A stretch of 64,000 nt of DNA, from positions 310,001 to 374,000 of the forward strand of contig NZ_JADVKT010000001.1 of the NCBI RefSeq assembly GCF_016508255.1, in the 5' to 3' direction. Both the position numbers and the translations under genes were made by a program. Of this stretch, positions 27,735-37,761 are shown one piece after another (positions within the stretch are counted from its first letter, which is position 1; each line of letters opens with the position of its first letter). Below the pieces are notes generated by a model, which saw only the letters and a list, made by a program, of their open reading frames with translations, had not been told where the DNA came from and made no database searches. Origin of the DNA: Acinetobacter calcoaceticus. Lineage in GTDB: Bacteria; Pseudomonadota; Gammaproteobacteria; Pseudomonadales; Moraxellaceae.

Positions 27735-27746
27735 TGATGCGTTAAA

Positions 27747-27772
27747 AAGTCAGCCTCAAATGAAGCTGACTT
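27747..27772 (+). terminator. Possible terminator after the MFS gene
   Basis: AAGTCAGC/GCTGACTT (27747-27754/27765-27772) is a perfect 8-bp stem with a 10-base loop but no proper T-run. Confidence 0.4.
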
Positions 27773-27959
27773 AAATAACTTAAAACAAATGATACTTAAA
27801 TAAATAATTTAGCTTCTGATTACTACATTGATATCTATTGAAATTCGTTAGACTATTTTTAATATAAAGATTCATTCGCAAGATGAGTTTAAATATAAAA
27901 CAAGAGAAAGGTTCGAGAGTATTCTTTAGTTATCATTATAAAATATAAGGAAATTTATT

Positions 27960-28613
27960 ATGAATAATTTCATTTTAACAACTTTTGATTGGGTTCCAGA
28001 ACTACCACGAGGTTTTGTAAGAGATATAAGGATAAGATGGGCCTTAGAAGAGGCAAAAATGCCCTATAAAATAAATAGCGTATCTTTTTATGAACGACGA
28101 GACGATCATTTTTCTCACCAGCCTTTTGGACAAGTTCCTTGGCTAACAGATGGCGATATTTCAATTTTTGAAAGTGGCGCTATCCTATTTTATTTAGGTG
28201 AACGTAGTGATGTACTTTTACCTACAAATCAAAAACAGCGTAATGAAGTTATAGAATGGTTATTTGCCGCACTTAATTCAGTAGAAATGGCGAGCCTTCC
28301 TTGGGCTTTATTAAGATTTTCTAATGCTCAGACAGATACACCCGCCCACAAACAATTTGATGCCTTTCTTCTCTCTCGACTCCAGCATATGGAGTCATTT
28401 CTTGCTGAACGCGAATGGCTAACGCAGTCATTTTCTATTGCTGATATTATCATGGCTGACGTATTACGTTTGGTGAATAAATTTGATGGGTTAACAGAAT
28501 TTCCCCATTGTCTCGCATATGTTCAGAGAGCGACTACACGTCCTTCTTTTCAAAAAGCTTATGCTGACCAAATGGCTCATTTTGCAGCGGCAGATGCCAA
28601 AAAAAATGCTTAA
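27960..28613 (+). CDS. Glutathione S-transferase family protein
   Basis: The 217-aa protein has an N-terminal thioredoxin-like domain, including PFGQVPWLTDGD and the ESGAILFYLGE glutathione-binding segment. A helical C-terminal domain follows, with the N-capping SIADIIMADVLR motif near residue 160. This is a cytosolic GST layout. The substrate is unknown. An AAGGA ribosome site precedes the ATG. No operon partner is apparent. Confidence 0.88.
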   Translation: MNNFILTTFDWVPELPRGFVRDIRIRWALEEAKMPYKINSVSFYERRDDHFSHQPFGQVPWLTDGDISIFESGAILFYLGERSDVLLPTNQKQRNEVIEWLFAALNSVEMASLPWALLRFSNAQTDTPAHKQFDAFLLSRLQHMESFLAEREWLTQSFSIADIIMADVLRLVNKFDGLTEFPHCLAYVQRATTRPSFQKAYADQMAHFAAADAKKNA

Positions 28614-28659
28614 ACATGTCATTTAAGCATCCTACATTTATTGGACTAAAACTTAAGAT

Positions 28660-29811
28660 TTACTGATCACGCCAAGGTTTTAAAAAACGTTTTACATACT
28701 TTTTAAATGGCCACGTAAATTGTTTTACAAAACTATTTGGAATTTTATAGCCGACTGTCCCATATACACTCGCCAAATGACTGGGCATATACACACTCTT
28801 AAAAATGACATCGTATAGAGGAATAAAAGCAGCGTAATTTTTATCAATAGCTGGTTTTTCAGAAGAGTGATGCCAATGGTGGAATTCTGGTGTCGCAATA
28901 ATCCAGCGTAAATACGGAAACCGAAAACGGACGTTAGAATGAATAAAAATAGCGTGAAATGAAATAAAGATTAAATAGGCAAAAACGGCAGAAGTATGAA
29001 AACCTAAAAGGAAAATCGGCAATGTTGCAATAAAGCGAGTCATCAGCACTTCAATGACATGTAAGCGTGAAGATGCCAACCAATCCATATATTCAGTCGA
29101 ATGATGAATCGCATGAAAGCGCCATAAGAAATTAACTTCATGCATAGCACGATGTAACCAATACACCGTAAAATCGACCACAATCAGTAACTCAATAAAT
29201 TGCAGCCAAATCGGTTGAGCTTGGATATAAGGCACAATCGGATTATCAGGCAAATGTGTAATCCAATATTGAATAGGCATGACAGTTAAAAAGCTGAATA
29301 ATTGAATGCCTACATGGCTAACCATAAAATACTTCATATCAGTTACCCACCCCACACGTAATATTTTTTGTTCAGGATTTTTAGCAAAAAAACCTTCTAG
29401 CGGAATAAAAATAAAAGCTAAGATGAACAAGGTCAGTACAAAATAATCAATACCTGCATAAAAAGGTACACTTGGTAAAACGGGTGCTTCAATTACCCCA
29501 CAGCCCAAAACTGCTGCCACAAGTGAAAAACACAGCCCATAAAATCCGTAACGATTTTGGCGAACAATTGCACTGAAGGCACCAAAACCAGCACTAATAA
29601 TAATGCCTGCAATAAGGCTAAAATAAAAAATATGGTGGTGCTTTGCATAAAGAGGACGAAGTTCTGGTGTCGTTAATACACTGGGAAATAAAAAACACAA
29701 TGCCCCAAATAAACACAGCAAGCTTAGTGACATTGAAATGAAAGCACTAATTTTCCCCAAACCAGCGTTCAGTTCTAAATTCTCAAATTTTGCTCTTAAT
29801 TGATCGGTCAT
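28660..29811 (-). CDS. Sterol desaturase / fatty acid hydroxylase family membrane protein
   Basis: The 383-aa membrane protein has several hydrophobic helices. It carries the eight-His di-iron signature: HRAMH (H220, H224), HAIHH (H233, H236, H237) and HHWHH (H311-H315). Such enzymes hydroxylate or desaturate lipids using O2. The N-terminal extension of about 130 residues with extra helices is longer than in minimal family members. The substrate is not predictable. It is monocistronic and convergent with the GST gene. Confidence 0.88.
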   Translation of the reverse strand: MTDQLRAKFENLELNAGLGKISAFISMSLSLLCLFGALCFLFPSVLTTPELRPLYAKHHHIFYFSLIAGIIISAGFGAFSAIVRQNRYGFYGLCFSLVAAVLGCGVIEAPVLPSVPFYAGIDYFVLTLFILAFIFIPLEGFFAKNPEQKILRVGWVTDMKYFMVSHVGIQLFSFLTVMPIQYWITHLPDNPIVPYIQAQPIWLQFIELLIVVDFTVYWLHRAMHEVNFLWRFHAIHHSTEYMDWLASSRLHVIEVLMTRFIATLPIFLLGFHTSAVFAYLIFISFHAIFIHSNVRFRFPYLRWIIATPEFHHWHHSSEKPAIDKNYAAFIPLYDVIFKSVYMPSHLASVYGTVGYKIPNSFVKQFTWPFKKYVKRFLKPWRDQ

Positions 29812-29934
29812 GATTTATATCAACAGTTCTTATTTTGTATAGTGCGAATCGTATCAAAATTTAATAATGAATTGTGAAACAAGTTTAATTAACCAAAGCT
29901 ACTCTAAAAATAGAAAACAATTGAATTATTTATT

Positions 29935-30142
29935 TTATAAAACTTCAAATATCTCCCCAACAGATTTAATTAACCATTTTCTAGCGACAATATCATCGCT
30001 CCGGTTAAACCTGCTCAAGCTCATCTTAAATGAATGCATAATAAAAGGTAATTCAAACATTTAAATAGCGATGTTTACTTAAATTATTTGCTAAAGCCAA
30101 TCCAGCAATACCTCCACCAACCACACCAAATCGTTTTCACAT
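29935..30142 (-). pseudogene. Relic of a FAD-dependent monooxygenase
   Basis: On the minus strand an N-terminal piece reads KRFGVVGGGIAGLALANNL, a GxGxxG FAD-binding motif, directly after an ATG at 30142 followed by an in-frame TGA. In another frame a C-terminal piece reads RSDDIVARKWLIKSVG, with a stop at 29935-29937. The roughly 300 residues expected between them are missing. This looks like a flavin monooxygenase gene (UbiH/PHBH fold) destroyed by an internal deletion plus point changes. Confidence 0.65.
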
Positions 30143-30284
30143 ATTCATTCTTCAGAAGCTGGATTATAAAGTCCAATTAGTATTTTTTTTGTTCAGTTAT
30201 TTAAAAATTAAATAATGGGTACATGAGCAAGCCTCTATACAAATTAAAGGCTGCCCATGCTAATCAAATATTTTCGATACGTTT
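30143..30284. other. Spacer between the FAD relic and the sorbosone-dehydrogenase-like gene
   Basis: This is AT-rich sequence with no gene. It contains the 3' flank of the minus-strand gene ending at 30285, and no strong terminator is visible. Confidence 0.35.
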
Positions 30285-31661
30285 TTATGGGGTTGTAGTC
30301 GGTGGAGTTCCTATAGCACGTCTCACTGGAGCCTCATAAGTTGTTTCTGCAACTGGAGATATTCGCCAGATTGTATTCCCGACATCATCGGCGACTAACA
30401 CTGCTCCAGAGAAATCTATTGCGACACCCACAGGTCGCCCACGAGCTTCACCTTTTTCATTTAAAAAACCAGTTAATACATCTTGTGGCGGGCCTGAAGG
30501 TTGACCACTTCTGAATGGTACATACACTACTTTATAACCACTACAGGGTTTACGGTTCCATGACCCATGTTGACCAATGAACGCCCCACCTCGGTATTGC
30601 GGCATGAGTTCGGCTGCATAAAATGCAAGGCCTAAAGATGCTGTGTGGTTACCTAGTGCATAATCGGGTTTAATCGCTCGGGCAACCATTCCTGGATTTT
30701 GTGGTTTTACTCGTACATCTACATGTTGACCATAATAACTATACGGCCAACCATAAAAAGCGCCATCTTTAACCGATGTCATATAATCGGGTACTAAATC
30801 ACTGCCAATCTCATCACGCTCATTAACTACTGTCCATAACTGGCCACTTTGAGGTTGCCATGCCATTCCATTAGGATTACGCAATCCAGTTGCAAATGGT
30901 CTTGCTTGTCCACTTGCAATATCAAACTCAATAATCTGTGCACGGCCTTTTTCTTTATCTAGCCCATTTTCTGCCACATTACTGTTTGATCCCACCGTAA
31001 TATATAGTTTTGTACCCTCAGGATTCGCAATAACGTTTTTGGTCCAGTGGTGATTTAAAGGCCCACCCGGTAAATCCAACACTTTGGTTCCAGCTGCTGT
31101 AATTTGAGTTTCACCGTCTTGATAAGGGAAACGCATGAGTGAATCTGTATTGGCGACATAGAGGTTATTACCCACCAATGCCATACCAAATGGTGAATTC
31201 AAGTTTTTGAGGAATACCGTCTTTTGATCGGCAATTCCGTCTCCATTGGTGTCACGAAGTAAGCTAATCCGATTTGCACTTGGGTGGGATGATCCGGCAC
31301 GCTTCATCACCATTGTCATAATTTTACCTTTGATTCCTTTACCGTCATCTGGCTTAGGTGGTGCATCGGTTTCAGCAACTAATACATCCCCATTAGGTAA
31401 AACATGTAGCCACCTTGGGTGCTCTAGACCTTGTGCAAATGCCTTCACTTTTAAACCTTCAGCGGGTTTTGGCATTTCTCCTTGAGACCAACCTTTCGCA
31501 GGGGCAATATTCACCGTAGGTATTAAACTTGATTTAGGATCGGGGAGTTTTGGTTCAGGACCATAACTTTCTGCAATAGAATATTGAGCAGATGAAGCAC
31601 ATCCCGTTAATATCACTAAAACCGTCGTGCCTAAAATTGGCAGTAAAAAACGTGTGGACAT
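30285..31661 (-). CDS. Sorbosone dehydrogenase-like PQQ-type sugar dehydrogenase, lipoprotein
   Basis: The 458-aa exported protein has a lipoprotein signal ([20 protein letters not shown], lipid Cys at 21). It has a six-bladed beta-propeller of the L-sorbosone/soluble glucose dehydrogenase family. Supporting segments are [45 protein letters not shown] and [10 protein letters not shown]. Members oxidise sugars or aldehydes with PQQ at the cell surface. The ribosome site GGAGAT fits the ATG. A DUF1302 outer-membrane protein is encoded upstream in the same direction. Confidence 0.88.
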   Translation of the reverse strand: MSTRFLLPILGTTVLVILTGCASSAQYSIAESYGPEPKLPDPKSSLIPTVNIAPAKGWSQGEMPKPAEGLKVKAFAQGLEHPRWLHVLPNGDVLVAETDAPPKPDDGKGIKGKIMTMVMKRAGSSHPSANRISLLRDTNGDGIADQKTVFLKNLNSPFGMALVGNNLYVANTDSLMRFPYQDGETQITAAGTKVLDLPGGPLNHHWTKNVIANPEGTKLYITVGSNSNVAENGLDKEKGRAQIIEFDIASGQARPFATGLRNPNGMAWQPQSGQLWTVVNERDEIGSDLVPDYMTSVKDGAFYGWPYSYYGQHVDVRVKPQNPGMVARAIKPDYALGNHTASLGLAFYAAELMPQYRGGAFIGQHGSWNRKPCSGYKVVYVPFRSGQPSGPPQDVLTGFLNEKGEARGRPVGVAIDFSGAVLVADDVGNTIWRISPVAETTYEAPVRRAIGTPPTTTP

Positions 31662-31835
31662 GGGTGATCTCCATTTATTTTTTGTCGTAATAGAAATAGC
31701 GTAGTTTATGTTTGCAATTAAACAAGAAGCTTTAATTGGGTCTTTTGTTTATGGCTTTAAAAAAAACTTCTTTATCCCTATGAATCAAAAATTTACTTAA
31801 TTGTCATTTATTCTAACTTATCATGAGCTAAGAAA

Positions 31836-33668
31836 TTAAAAATTGGCTTTAAATGTTAAGGATACAAAATCTCGATCATCTATCGTGCTAAATTCATTGG
31901 AACCAAAAAAGTTATTATAAGCAATCTCTGTAGTATATTTTTGCTTATAGGTCATAGATAACGCCGCGCTTACACTCATTTGCCCTTCTTGAAAATTTTG
32001 ACTAAAGCCATAAACATCATGTCTAAAGCTAAGACTAGGAGTAAATACAGTTAACGGTAAAATATTTTGATAATTTAATGCCCCACGTAAGCGATAGCCA
32101 AAGGACCATTCGTCAAAAAATCCTTTTTTATTACAAAAGCTCGCATTTAACTGATCAATTTCTTCATTTGAAAGATTAGCCGTACCATAAGGCGTACATT
32201 TAAATGCTCCTGTTTCAGGATTATAAGCACCTGTTGAAAGCTCACTACGCCCAAAAGCGCCAGTACGCCCTATACGATGATTACCAATATTTGCAATATG
32301 ATTTAAGGCAAACTCTGTAGACCAATTCAGTGAATCTGCACCTAAAATATTAAATATGCTGTCAGTTGCCCCAACCGAAAATTGTGTGACGGGTAAGCGT
32401 ACATATCCTTGAATATATTGACCTAATTCAACAGTTTTTCCCGGCGGCGCAAATGGTGTGCCTTCCGATAGCACTTGGGCATAGACAATATCGGTTCCAT
32501 TTAATTGCAAAGGCTGATTTGGTTTGTGGGTTAATTCACTAAAAACGGTTGTTGTTCCAACTTTCCCAGTCAAACTTAATCCAAACATTTTGATATTTTC
32601 AGGATAGATAGAAAAATAACTCGCGGTATTAAAATGCTCTGGTCCCGATGCCGTTACAGCGGTTCCATCAAAGTTTGCATTACGGCTATGGTAGTTCGCA
32701 TAGTAAATACCTAACTCAGCATTATTTAAACTTGGTAATGTCTGTTTTAAAGCAATACCATATTGACCGTTATCCTTTGCTTTTCTACTTTCTGCACGTG
32801 GAATATAGGTACGTAAACGAATTGCGGTATCTGATAATTTGTCTCCACCTCCAGCAATCAGAACTGGACCTGCATTTTCGGGCACAAAGTCTGAAATCTC
32901 AAAGAAAGTTCCGCTGCCATCAACAACTGAAGGTCTAAATTTAAATTGATAGAAGCCTTCTATTTTCAAATTTTTATTAATGCTTGTATCGAATGAAAAC
33001 ATTTCGGTTGGAATGATTCTTTCTTTTGTATCACCACCTGGTCGGTTAATTGCAGCAAAATCGAATGCACTCACCGAATTTAAACCGTTTTGGAAAAACT
33101 GAGATTTCCCCCAATTTAATGTCTGTTTGCCTAATTTTAAATTTATGCTTTTTCCACCAGCCAGTTCAAAATCTTTCCATATATAGGCATTCCATAAATC
33201 GATACCTTTGAACTTTGCTAACCTTGGCCAAGATGAGTCATTAAAAGCTTTTAAATCTCCGTGTCCAGTTTCATAGGCATGGTCATACCAATATTTAGTA
33301 CTAATGACCGCACCCTGCTGTTTTCCATTTAGCTTAACTTCAGTTATGCCTCTGATGATCTGTGAAATGGCATCATATTTACTAAAATTCATACGCCCAT
33401 CATCACCATTCACATCAATGCTAGCACCTTGTTTACCTATTTTGTTTGCATCGGGTCGATAAAGTAATGAAGCAGATGGATCTTGTGTACTCCAACTGGT
33501 GCCTAAACTTAATATCGTTTTTGATTCTAGTTGCCAGTCTTTATCAAAATCAAAACTACCCGCATGCACTTTAGACATGAATAAAATCAGACTTAATGAA
33601 ACGCCTATTTTGTGAATGTATAAAAGATGATTATTGATTTGATTTAAATAGATGTAATGACTCATCAT
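31836..33668 (-). CDS. DUF1302 family outer-membrane protein
   Basis: The 610-aa protein has a long N-terminal region ending in a Sec signal (cleavage after KVHA, about residue 36). The body is rich in alternating beta strands and ends in a terminal Phe (TFKANF), as outer-membrane barrels do. The sequence matches the DUF1302 style, including LKLGKQTLNWGKS and INRPGGD. Such proteins often accompany DUF1329 and sterol or hydrocarbon genes. The ATG at 33668 has a good GGGAGAT ribosome site. The transported compound is unknown. Confidence 0.85.
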   Translation of the reverse strand: MMSHYIYLNQINNHLLYIHKIGVSLSLILFMSKVHAGSFDFDKDWQLESKTILSLGTSWSTQDPSASLLYRPDANKIGKQGASIDVNGDDGRMNFSKYDAISQIIRGITEVKLNGKQQGAVISTKYWYDHAYETGHGDLKAFNDSSWPRLAKFKGIDLWNAYIWKDFELAGGKSINLKLGKQTLNWGKSQFFQNGLNSVSAFDFAAINRPGGDTKERIIPTEMFSFDTSINKNLKIEGFYQFKFRPSVVDGSGTFFEISDFVPENAGPVLIAGGGDKLSDTAIRLRTYIPRAESRKAKDNGQYGIALKQTLPSLNNAELGIYYANYHSRNANFDGTAVTASGPEHFNTASYFSIYPENIKMFGLSLTGKVGTTTVFSELTHKPNQPLQLNGTDIVYAQVLSEGTPFAPPGKTVELGQYIQGYVRLPVTQFSVGATDSIFNILGADSLNWSTEFALNHIANIGNHRIGRTGAFGRSELSTGAYNPETGAFKCTPYGTANLSNEEIDQLNASFCNKKGFFDEWSFGYRLRGALNYQNILPLTVFTPSLSFRHDVYGFSQNFQEGQMSVSAALSMTYKQKYTTEIAYNNFFGSNEFSTIDDRDFVSLTFKANF

Positions 33669-33766
33669 ATTATCTCCCTATAAATATGATTTTTATTATT
33701 TATGCTTATGACTAAAAGCCATCCCTTGGCCTTTAAAGGATTTACATAAGCAGGTATTTTTTTCTA

Positions 33767-34348
33767 CTAGGCAGGTTGTTCAACCTGATCTAACTGTTGA
33801 ATAAATTGCTCGGCTCTTGGCCAGTACCCAAAACCAGATGCAGGATTCAAATGTCCCACATCACCTAAATTTACAAGTTGGCTTCCCCATTTTGCTGCCA
33901 TATCACTTACAACTTCGTAACGAGCTAAATGGTCATTTGTGCTTGCCGCCAAAATGCTTGGGAAAGGTAAGCTTTGATTTGGCAAAGGGCTCCACCCTTC
34001 TTGTTTAAGTGTGGCTGGATTCGGATAATTTTCAGGCCAACTCTCATTTAAATCAGGAGGTGCAACCAGTAAAGCACCTTGAATAGGTCGTTGATATTTC
34101 GCGGCCCAATGTATGGTCATTAGCACACCAGCACTGTGCGCAACCAAAATGACGGGGCCTTGTATTTGTTCAAGTTGTTTTTGGATTGCAGTAACTCGCT
34201 TTTCGCAATTGAGTTTATTCGTTTGTACAGGAGCTACAGAACATACCTTAGCCAGGCGCTTTTCCAAGAGGGTTTGCCAATGCATTTCGACATGATCACG
34301 TAACCCCGGAATAATTAAAATAGTTGCTTTAGTTTGTATTTTTTCCAT
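33767..34348 (-). CDS. RBBP9/YdeN-type alpha/beta hydrolase
   Basis: This small serine hydrolase has 193 aa from ATG 34348, which has an AGGTG ribosome site. A longer frame from 34372 is less likely. The nucleophile S72 sits in VAHSAG, and downstream segments STNDHLARYEV and GDVGHLNPASGFGYWP supply the acid and His of the triad. The family hydrolyses small esters or amides. Its physiological role is unknown. It is divergent from an AraC-type regulator. Confidence 0.85.
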   Translation of the reverse strand: MEKIQTKATILIIPGLRDHVEMHWQTLLEKRLAKVCSVAPVQTNKLNCEKRVTAIQKQLEQIQGPVILVAHSAGVLMTIHWAAKYQRPIQGALLVAPPDLNESWPENYPNPATLKQEGWSPLPNQSLPFPSILAASTNDHLARYEVVSDMAAKWGSQLVNLGDVGHLNPASGFGYWPRAEQFIQQLDQVEQPA

Positions 34349-34652
34349 TTCGACACCTGTGAACCTAGTCATCTACAATGCATAAGAATTTGTATAAAAT
34401 TTAAGTTCACAATAAAGACTCATTTCTTTGAATGATGTACATAAGGCGTCAGAGACTTTTCATTTGATGACAGAACTGTCAAAATTTTTTAAATATTTTA
34501 GTCATTACAAATAAATGAAAAGAGAGCCTCACAAAACCACATTACTTTATGCTCCAGCACTTAAATAAAAGCTTTTGTAATGTGGATATTTTGGTTATAA
34601 CTAAATAGGAGCTGTAAGGAATATGGCTTATTAAGAACAAGGAGATAATAAA
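34349..34652. promoter_or_regulatory. Divergent promoter region, hydrolase and AraC regulator
   Basis: This 304-base AT-rich region holds the promoters of both genes. A 14-bp palindrome TGACAG-AA-CTGTCA (34468-34481) is a candidate operator. AAGGAG at 34640-34645 is the ribosome site of the regulator. Confidence 0.4.
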
Positions 34653-35663
34653 ATGGTCCCTCTTGCGCATACGGCCTCTTTAAAAAACTATTTGGCAGTT
34701 GCCCAACAATTAGATGTTAATCCTTACCCTTTATTATCACGTGTGGGTCTTAGTCAAACTCAAATAAATAATGATAAGCAACGTATTCCAGTAGATAAAG
34801 CAATCTCGTTGCTTGAAGAATCAGCTCAAATGAGTGGTTGCGATGTGTTTGGCCTGCATATGGCAGAACAGCGTGAAATCGCAGATTTTGGAGAAATTAG
34901 TCTATTACTCAATTATCAGCATACTTTACGTGATGCTTTACAAACCATTGTTCGATATCGCAACTTATTTAATAACTCACTGGAAATTTATATTGAAGAA
35001 GTGAGTCATACGGTCATTATTCGCGAAGAAGTTGTAACGACAACTTGGGGATATAGTCGTCAGGCAACAGAACTTGCCGTGGGCATTACACATCGTTTCT
35101 GTGCAGCTCTACTGATGCAAAAATGGCGACCATTAAGTGTGCATTTCACCCATAGTGAACCAAGTGACTTATCATTACATCGGCGTATTTTTGGTTGTTC
35201 ATTAGAGTTTGGTAGTGACTTTAATGGCATTGTCTGCACCACAGCAGAACTCGATACGACAAACCCGCAAGCCAATCTAGCCATGGCCAACCATGCTCAA
35301 CGTTATTTAGATATTTTGCAAAATGACAATGAATCAACCATACTTTTTGATATTCGAAAAAGTATCTATCTTCTTTTACCAATGGGTCGCGCTAGCATTG
35401 ACCAAATTGCCCAAGCACACGGCATTCATGTGCGTACATTACAACGTCGTTTAGAAGAATCGCATACAAGTTTTAGTGACTTAATGAATGAAGTACGTAA
35501 AGACCTCGTATTTCGTTATTTAAAAAATCTAAATTATTCACTCGCTCAAGTGTCTGATATTTTAGGTTACTCAATGCCGAGTTCTTTTACCCGTTGGTTT
35601 ATTAGTCAATTTGGCATGTCACCTACCATGTGGCGCAATCAAAACAAAGCCCTTCTGAATTAA
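34653..35663 (+). CDS. AraC family transcriptional regulator
   Basis: The 336-aa protein has an N-terminal Arabinose_bd-type effector domain (PF12625-like; start LKNYLAVAQQLDVNPYPLLS, with the ISLLLNYQHTLRDALQ segment). The C-terminal HTH_18 has two helix-turn-helix units (about residues 235-330, IDQIAQAHGIHVRTLQRRLE and LAQVSDILGYSMPSSFTRWF). It is related to OruR/ArgR-like activators of catabolic genes. The neighbouring catabolic cluster at 35779-42187 converges on it, so it may control that cluster or the divergent hydrolase. This is inference. Confidence 0.9.
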   Translation: MVPLAHTASLKNYLAVAQQLDVNPYPLLSRVGLSQTQINNDKQRIPVDKAISLLEESAQMSGCDVFGLHMAEQREIADFGEISLLLNYQHTLRDALQTIVRYRNLFNNSLEIYIEEVSHTVIIREEVVTTTWGYSRQATELAVGITHRFCAALLMQKWRPLSVHFTHSEPSDLSLHRRIFGCSLEFGSDFNGIVCTTAELDTTNPQANLAMANHAQRYLDILQNDNESTILFDIRKSIYLLLPMGRASIDQIAQAHGIHVRTLQRRLEESHTSFSDLMNEVRKDLVFRYLKNLNYSLAQVSDILGYSMPSSFTRWFISQFGMSPTMWRNQNKALLN

Positions 35664-35721
35664 TGTGTTTTGATCTCAAACTTACTACAGTTTAATAAAG
35701 TTGAAATTGTATGAGTTATAA

Positions 35722-35757
35722 AAGGAAGCGTTGGTGAATTTGTCCCAAAACTTCCTT
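35722..35757. terminator. Weak hairpin between convergent araC-type and yeiH-type genes
   Basis: AAGGAAG/CTTCCTT (35722-35728/35751-35757) is supported by an inner GTTGG/CCAAA part. No clear T-run is seen. Confidence 0.35.
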
Positions 35758-35778
35758 AAATTATTTAACTTATTAAAA

Positions 35779-36789
35779 TTAGAACCACCAATGCATTAGG
35801 GCCAACACCAATACCACTAAAAAGGCACTTTCACCTACCATCAACAGAATAGGTTTAATACCAACAGAAGCCAGCTCTTTTAACTGAGTTTTCATTCCTA
35901 AAGCACTAATTGAAATCACTAAAAACCAGCGTGATAAATCATTGATTCCATTTTGAATGATTATAGGCACCCATCCCGTACTGTTAATGCAAGCGAGAAT
36001 TAAAAAGCCAACAGCAAACCAAGGCAGTAATGGTGGCCGCTCTCCTGTTGAATCTGCACCTTGCATGCGGGTAATCATTGCGGCACAAACAATAACCGGA
36101 AGTAGCATTGCAACACGCATGAGTTTAACGACAGTAGCAATATCCCCTGTTTCGGTTGACATGCTATAACCGGCTCCGACCACTTGTGCGACATCATGAA
36201 TGGTAGCACCAAGAAAAATACCAGCAGCTTGGGGTGATAACTCTAACCACTTGGCAATCATGGGATATACAATCATTGCAAAGGTTGAGAGTGCTGACAC
36301 ACCAATGACGGTAAATAAGGTCGCTTTTTCTTTTTGCGGATGGTTAGGAAATGCAGCAGAAAGAGCCAAAGCAGCCGAAGCACCACAAATTGCTGTCGAC
36401 CCACCCGTTAACATACCAAATAATTTTTTAAACCCTAAAATTTTGGCAGTAATCACTGAAACCGAGATTGTGACAATAACAAGCGTTATGACTAAAGCGA
36501 TAGGTTGCCACCCTAGTGCAGTAATTTGCCCCAAAGTTATACGCATGCCGAGTAAAGCAATTCCCATCCGAAGCACAGTACGCGCAGTAAACTCTATGCC
36601 CGCCTTACATTTACTTTCAGCTGCTAAAAAATTCAGACTCATTCCCAACAGCAAGGCAAATAACATGACTGGGGCACCATAGTGCTCAGATAAAAAACAG
36701 GCAGCCGCTGCAACAACCGAACTTACAATAAAACCAGGTGCTAATTCTCGTGTACGCTGGGTAAAATTTTTCAAAACTAAACTAGCCAT
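35779..36789 (-). CDS. YeiH-type putative sulfate/sulfite exporter (UPF0324)
   Basis: The 336-aa inner-membrane protein has about ten helices and the YeiH family segments LLGMSLNFLA, LTGGSTAICGASAA and FLGATIHDVAQVVGAGYS. Family members have been linked to sulfate or sulfite export. It is the last gene of a seven-gene minus-strand cluster, overlapping the Rieske gene by eight bases. Beside a TauD-type dioxygenase, sulfite export is a plausible job. This is inference from context. Confidence 0.85.
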   Translation of the reverse strand: MASLVLKNFTQRTRELAPGFIVSSVVAAAACFLSEHYGAPVMLFALLLGMSLNFLAAESKCKAGIEFTARTVLRMGIALLGMRITLGQITALGWQPIALVITLVIVTISVSVITAKILGFKKLFGMLTGGSTAICGASAALALSAAFPNHPQKEKATLFTVIGVSALSTFAMIVYPMIAKWLELSPQAAGIFLGATIHDVAQVVGAGYSMSTETGDIATVVKLMRVAMLLPVIVCAAMITRMQGADSTGERPPLLPWFAVGFLILACINSTGWVPIIIQNGINDLSRWFLVISISALGMKTQLKELASVGIKPILLMVGESAFLVVLVLALMHWWF

Positions 36790-37108
36790 GATTTTCCCCA
36801 GAACCCATCACAATAAATATCTTTTCCCCACTCACTTCTACGGGATAAGTTGCAACTTTGAGCTGAGAAGAATTAAGTAAACAGCCATTTGCTAAATCAA
36901 AGCGTAGACCATGGGCACAACACTGAATGACTCGACCTTCTAAACGTCCACTAAATAGTGAGGCGCCCTGATGAGGACAACTGTCATCGATTGCATAAAA
37001 CTGAGTCGCAATATTAAATAGCGCGAGGGTTTTACTCCCCACTTTAAGAAACGCCCGCTCACCAGCGTTCGGTATTTTCTCTATCGGCACTTCAAATCGA
37101 TTGATCAT
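36782..37108 (-). CDS. Rieske [2Fe-2S] ferredoxin-like protein
   Basis: The 108-aa soluble protein consists of one Rieske domain. The cluster ligands are C44-P-H46 and C63-x2-H66, the classical CxH-x16-CxxH spacing. It resembles NirD or dioxygenase ferredoxins, which pass electrons to oxygenases. Its gene overlaps both neighbours (8 and 4 bases), so it is tightly coupled within the cluster. No Rieske oxygenase alpha subunit is encoded nearby, so its electron acceptor is unclear. Confidence 0.9.
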   Translation of the reverse strand: MINRFEVPIEKIPNAGERAFLKVGSKTLALFNIATQFYAIDDSCPHQGASLFSGRLEGRVIQCCAHGLRFDLANGCLLNSSQLKVATYPVEVSGEKIFIVMGSGENHG

Positions 37109-37761
37109 ATCAACTCTCCTTGTACAACCAATGCCTCACGCATTACCTGATAAAGTGCATCTGCTGACTGTGCTCCGACTAACGCGGAACCGCTATCAAA
37201 AATAAAGTAAGGCACGCCATTGCCTCCCGTACTTGCAGATATAAAATCTTCATGATCTTGAATAAGCGCACTTTTTATAAGCTCAGATGAAAAACCACAC
37301 TGTTTTGCTATTCTGGATAAAGTGATTGTGTTTCCAATGTCTAACCCATCATAAAAATATGCAGAAAATAGTTGTTCTAGAAGCATATTGCACTGTTCAG
37401 GACTGCCTATATTGAGTGCTTTTTCGAATAGTCGATGGGCTTTCGCTGTATTTGGCATACGCTTAATTCGTTCAAAATCAATTTTGAGTCCTACCTGATT
37501 GGCGGCTTTATTGACTTGCTCTTGTCTCATGTGAACCGTGGTCAAGCTCCCTAACCTTTTCAAATAAAAAGCTTGAAAAGGTACACCTTCAATCGGCAAG
37601 TCAGGGATAAGCTGAACACCACGCCAACGCACTACAACTTTCACTCGAGGGTTAAGCTGATAAAATCTATTGATAGCGATCAGCAACTGACGTTTTCCGA
37701 TCAAACACCAAGGACAAATAAAGTCAAAAAATACATCAATATGTAATTGCCGAATCATCAT
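37105..37761 (-). CDS. DsbA family (FrnE / HCCA isomerase-like) oxidoreductase
   Basis: The 218-aa protein has a thioredoxin fold with a helical insert. The active-site CPWC occupies residues 16-19 (FFDFICPWCLIGKRQL), and the cis-Pro region is GGNGVPYFIF. There is no signal peptide, so it is cytoplasmic like FrnE or 2-hydroxychromene-2-carboxylate isomerase relatives. It overlaps both neighbours by four bases. In this cluster it may act on a thiol-containing intermediate. Its function is not established. Confidence 0.85.
   Translation of the reverse strand: MMIRQLHIDVFFDFICPWCLIGKRQLLIAINRFYQLNPRVKVVVRWRGVQLIPDLPIEGVPFQAFYLKRLGSLTTVHMRQEQVNKAANQVGLKIDFERIKRMPNTAKAHRLFEKALNIGSPEQCNMLLEQLFSAYFYDGLDIGNTITLSRIAKQCGFSSELIKSALIQDHEDFISASTGGNGVPYFIFDSGSALVGAQSADALYQVMREALVVQGELI

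Noticed and set aside
29867..30064. A 65-codon plus-strand frame
   Set aside because: It is antisense to the FAD monooxygenase relic, where the minus strand gives a recognisable protein. The plus frame is chance.
36200..36682. A 160-codon frame antisense to the YeiH-type gene
   Set aside because: The composition (Pro/Ile/Ala-rich, no start context) is typical of the reverse strand of a membrane-protein gene.
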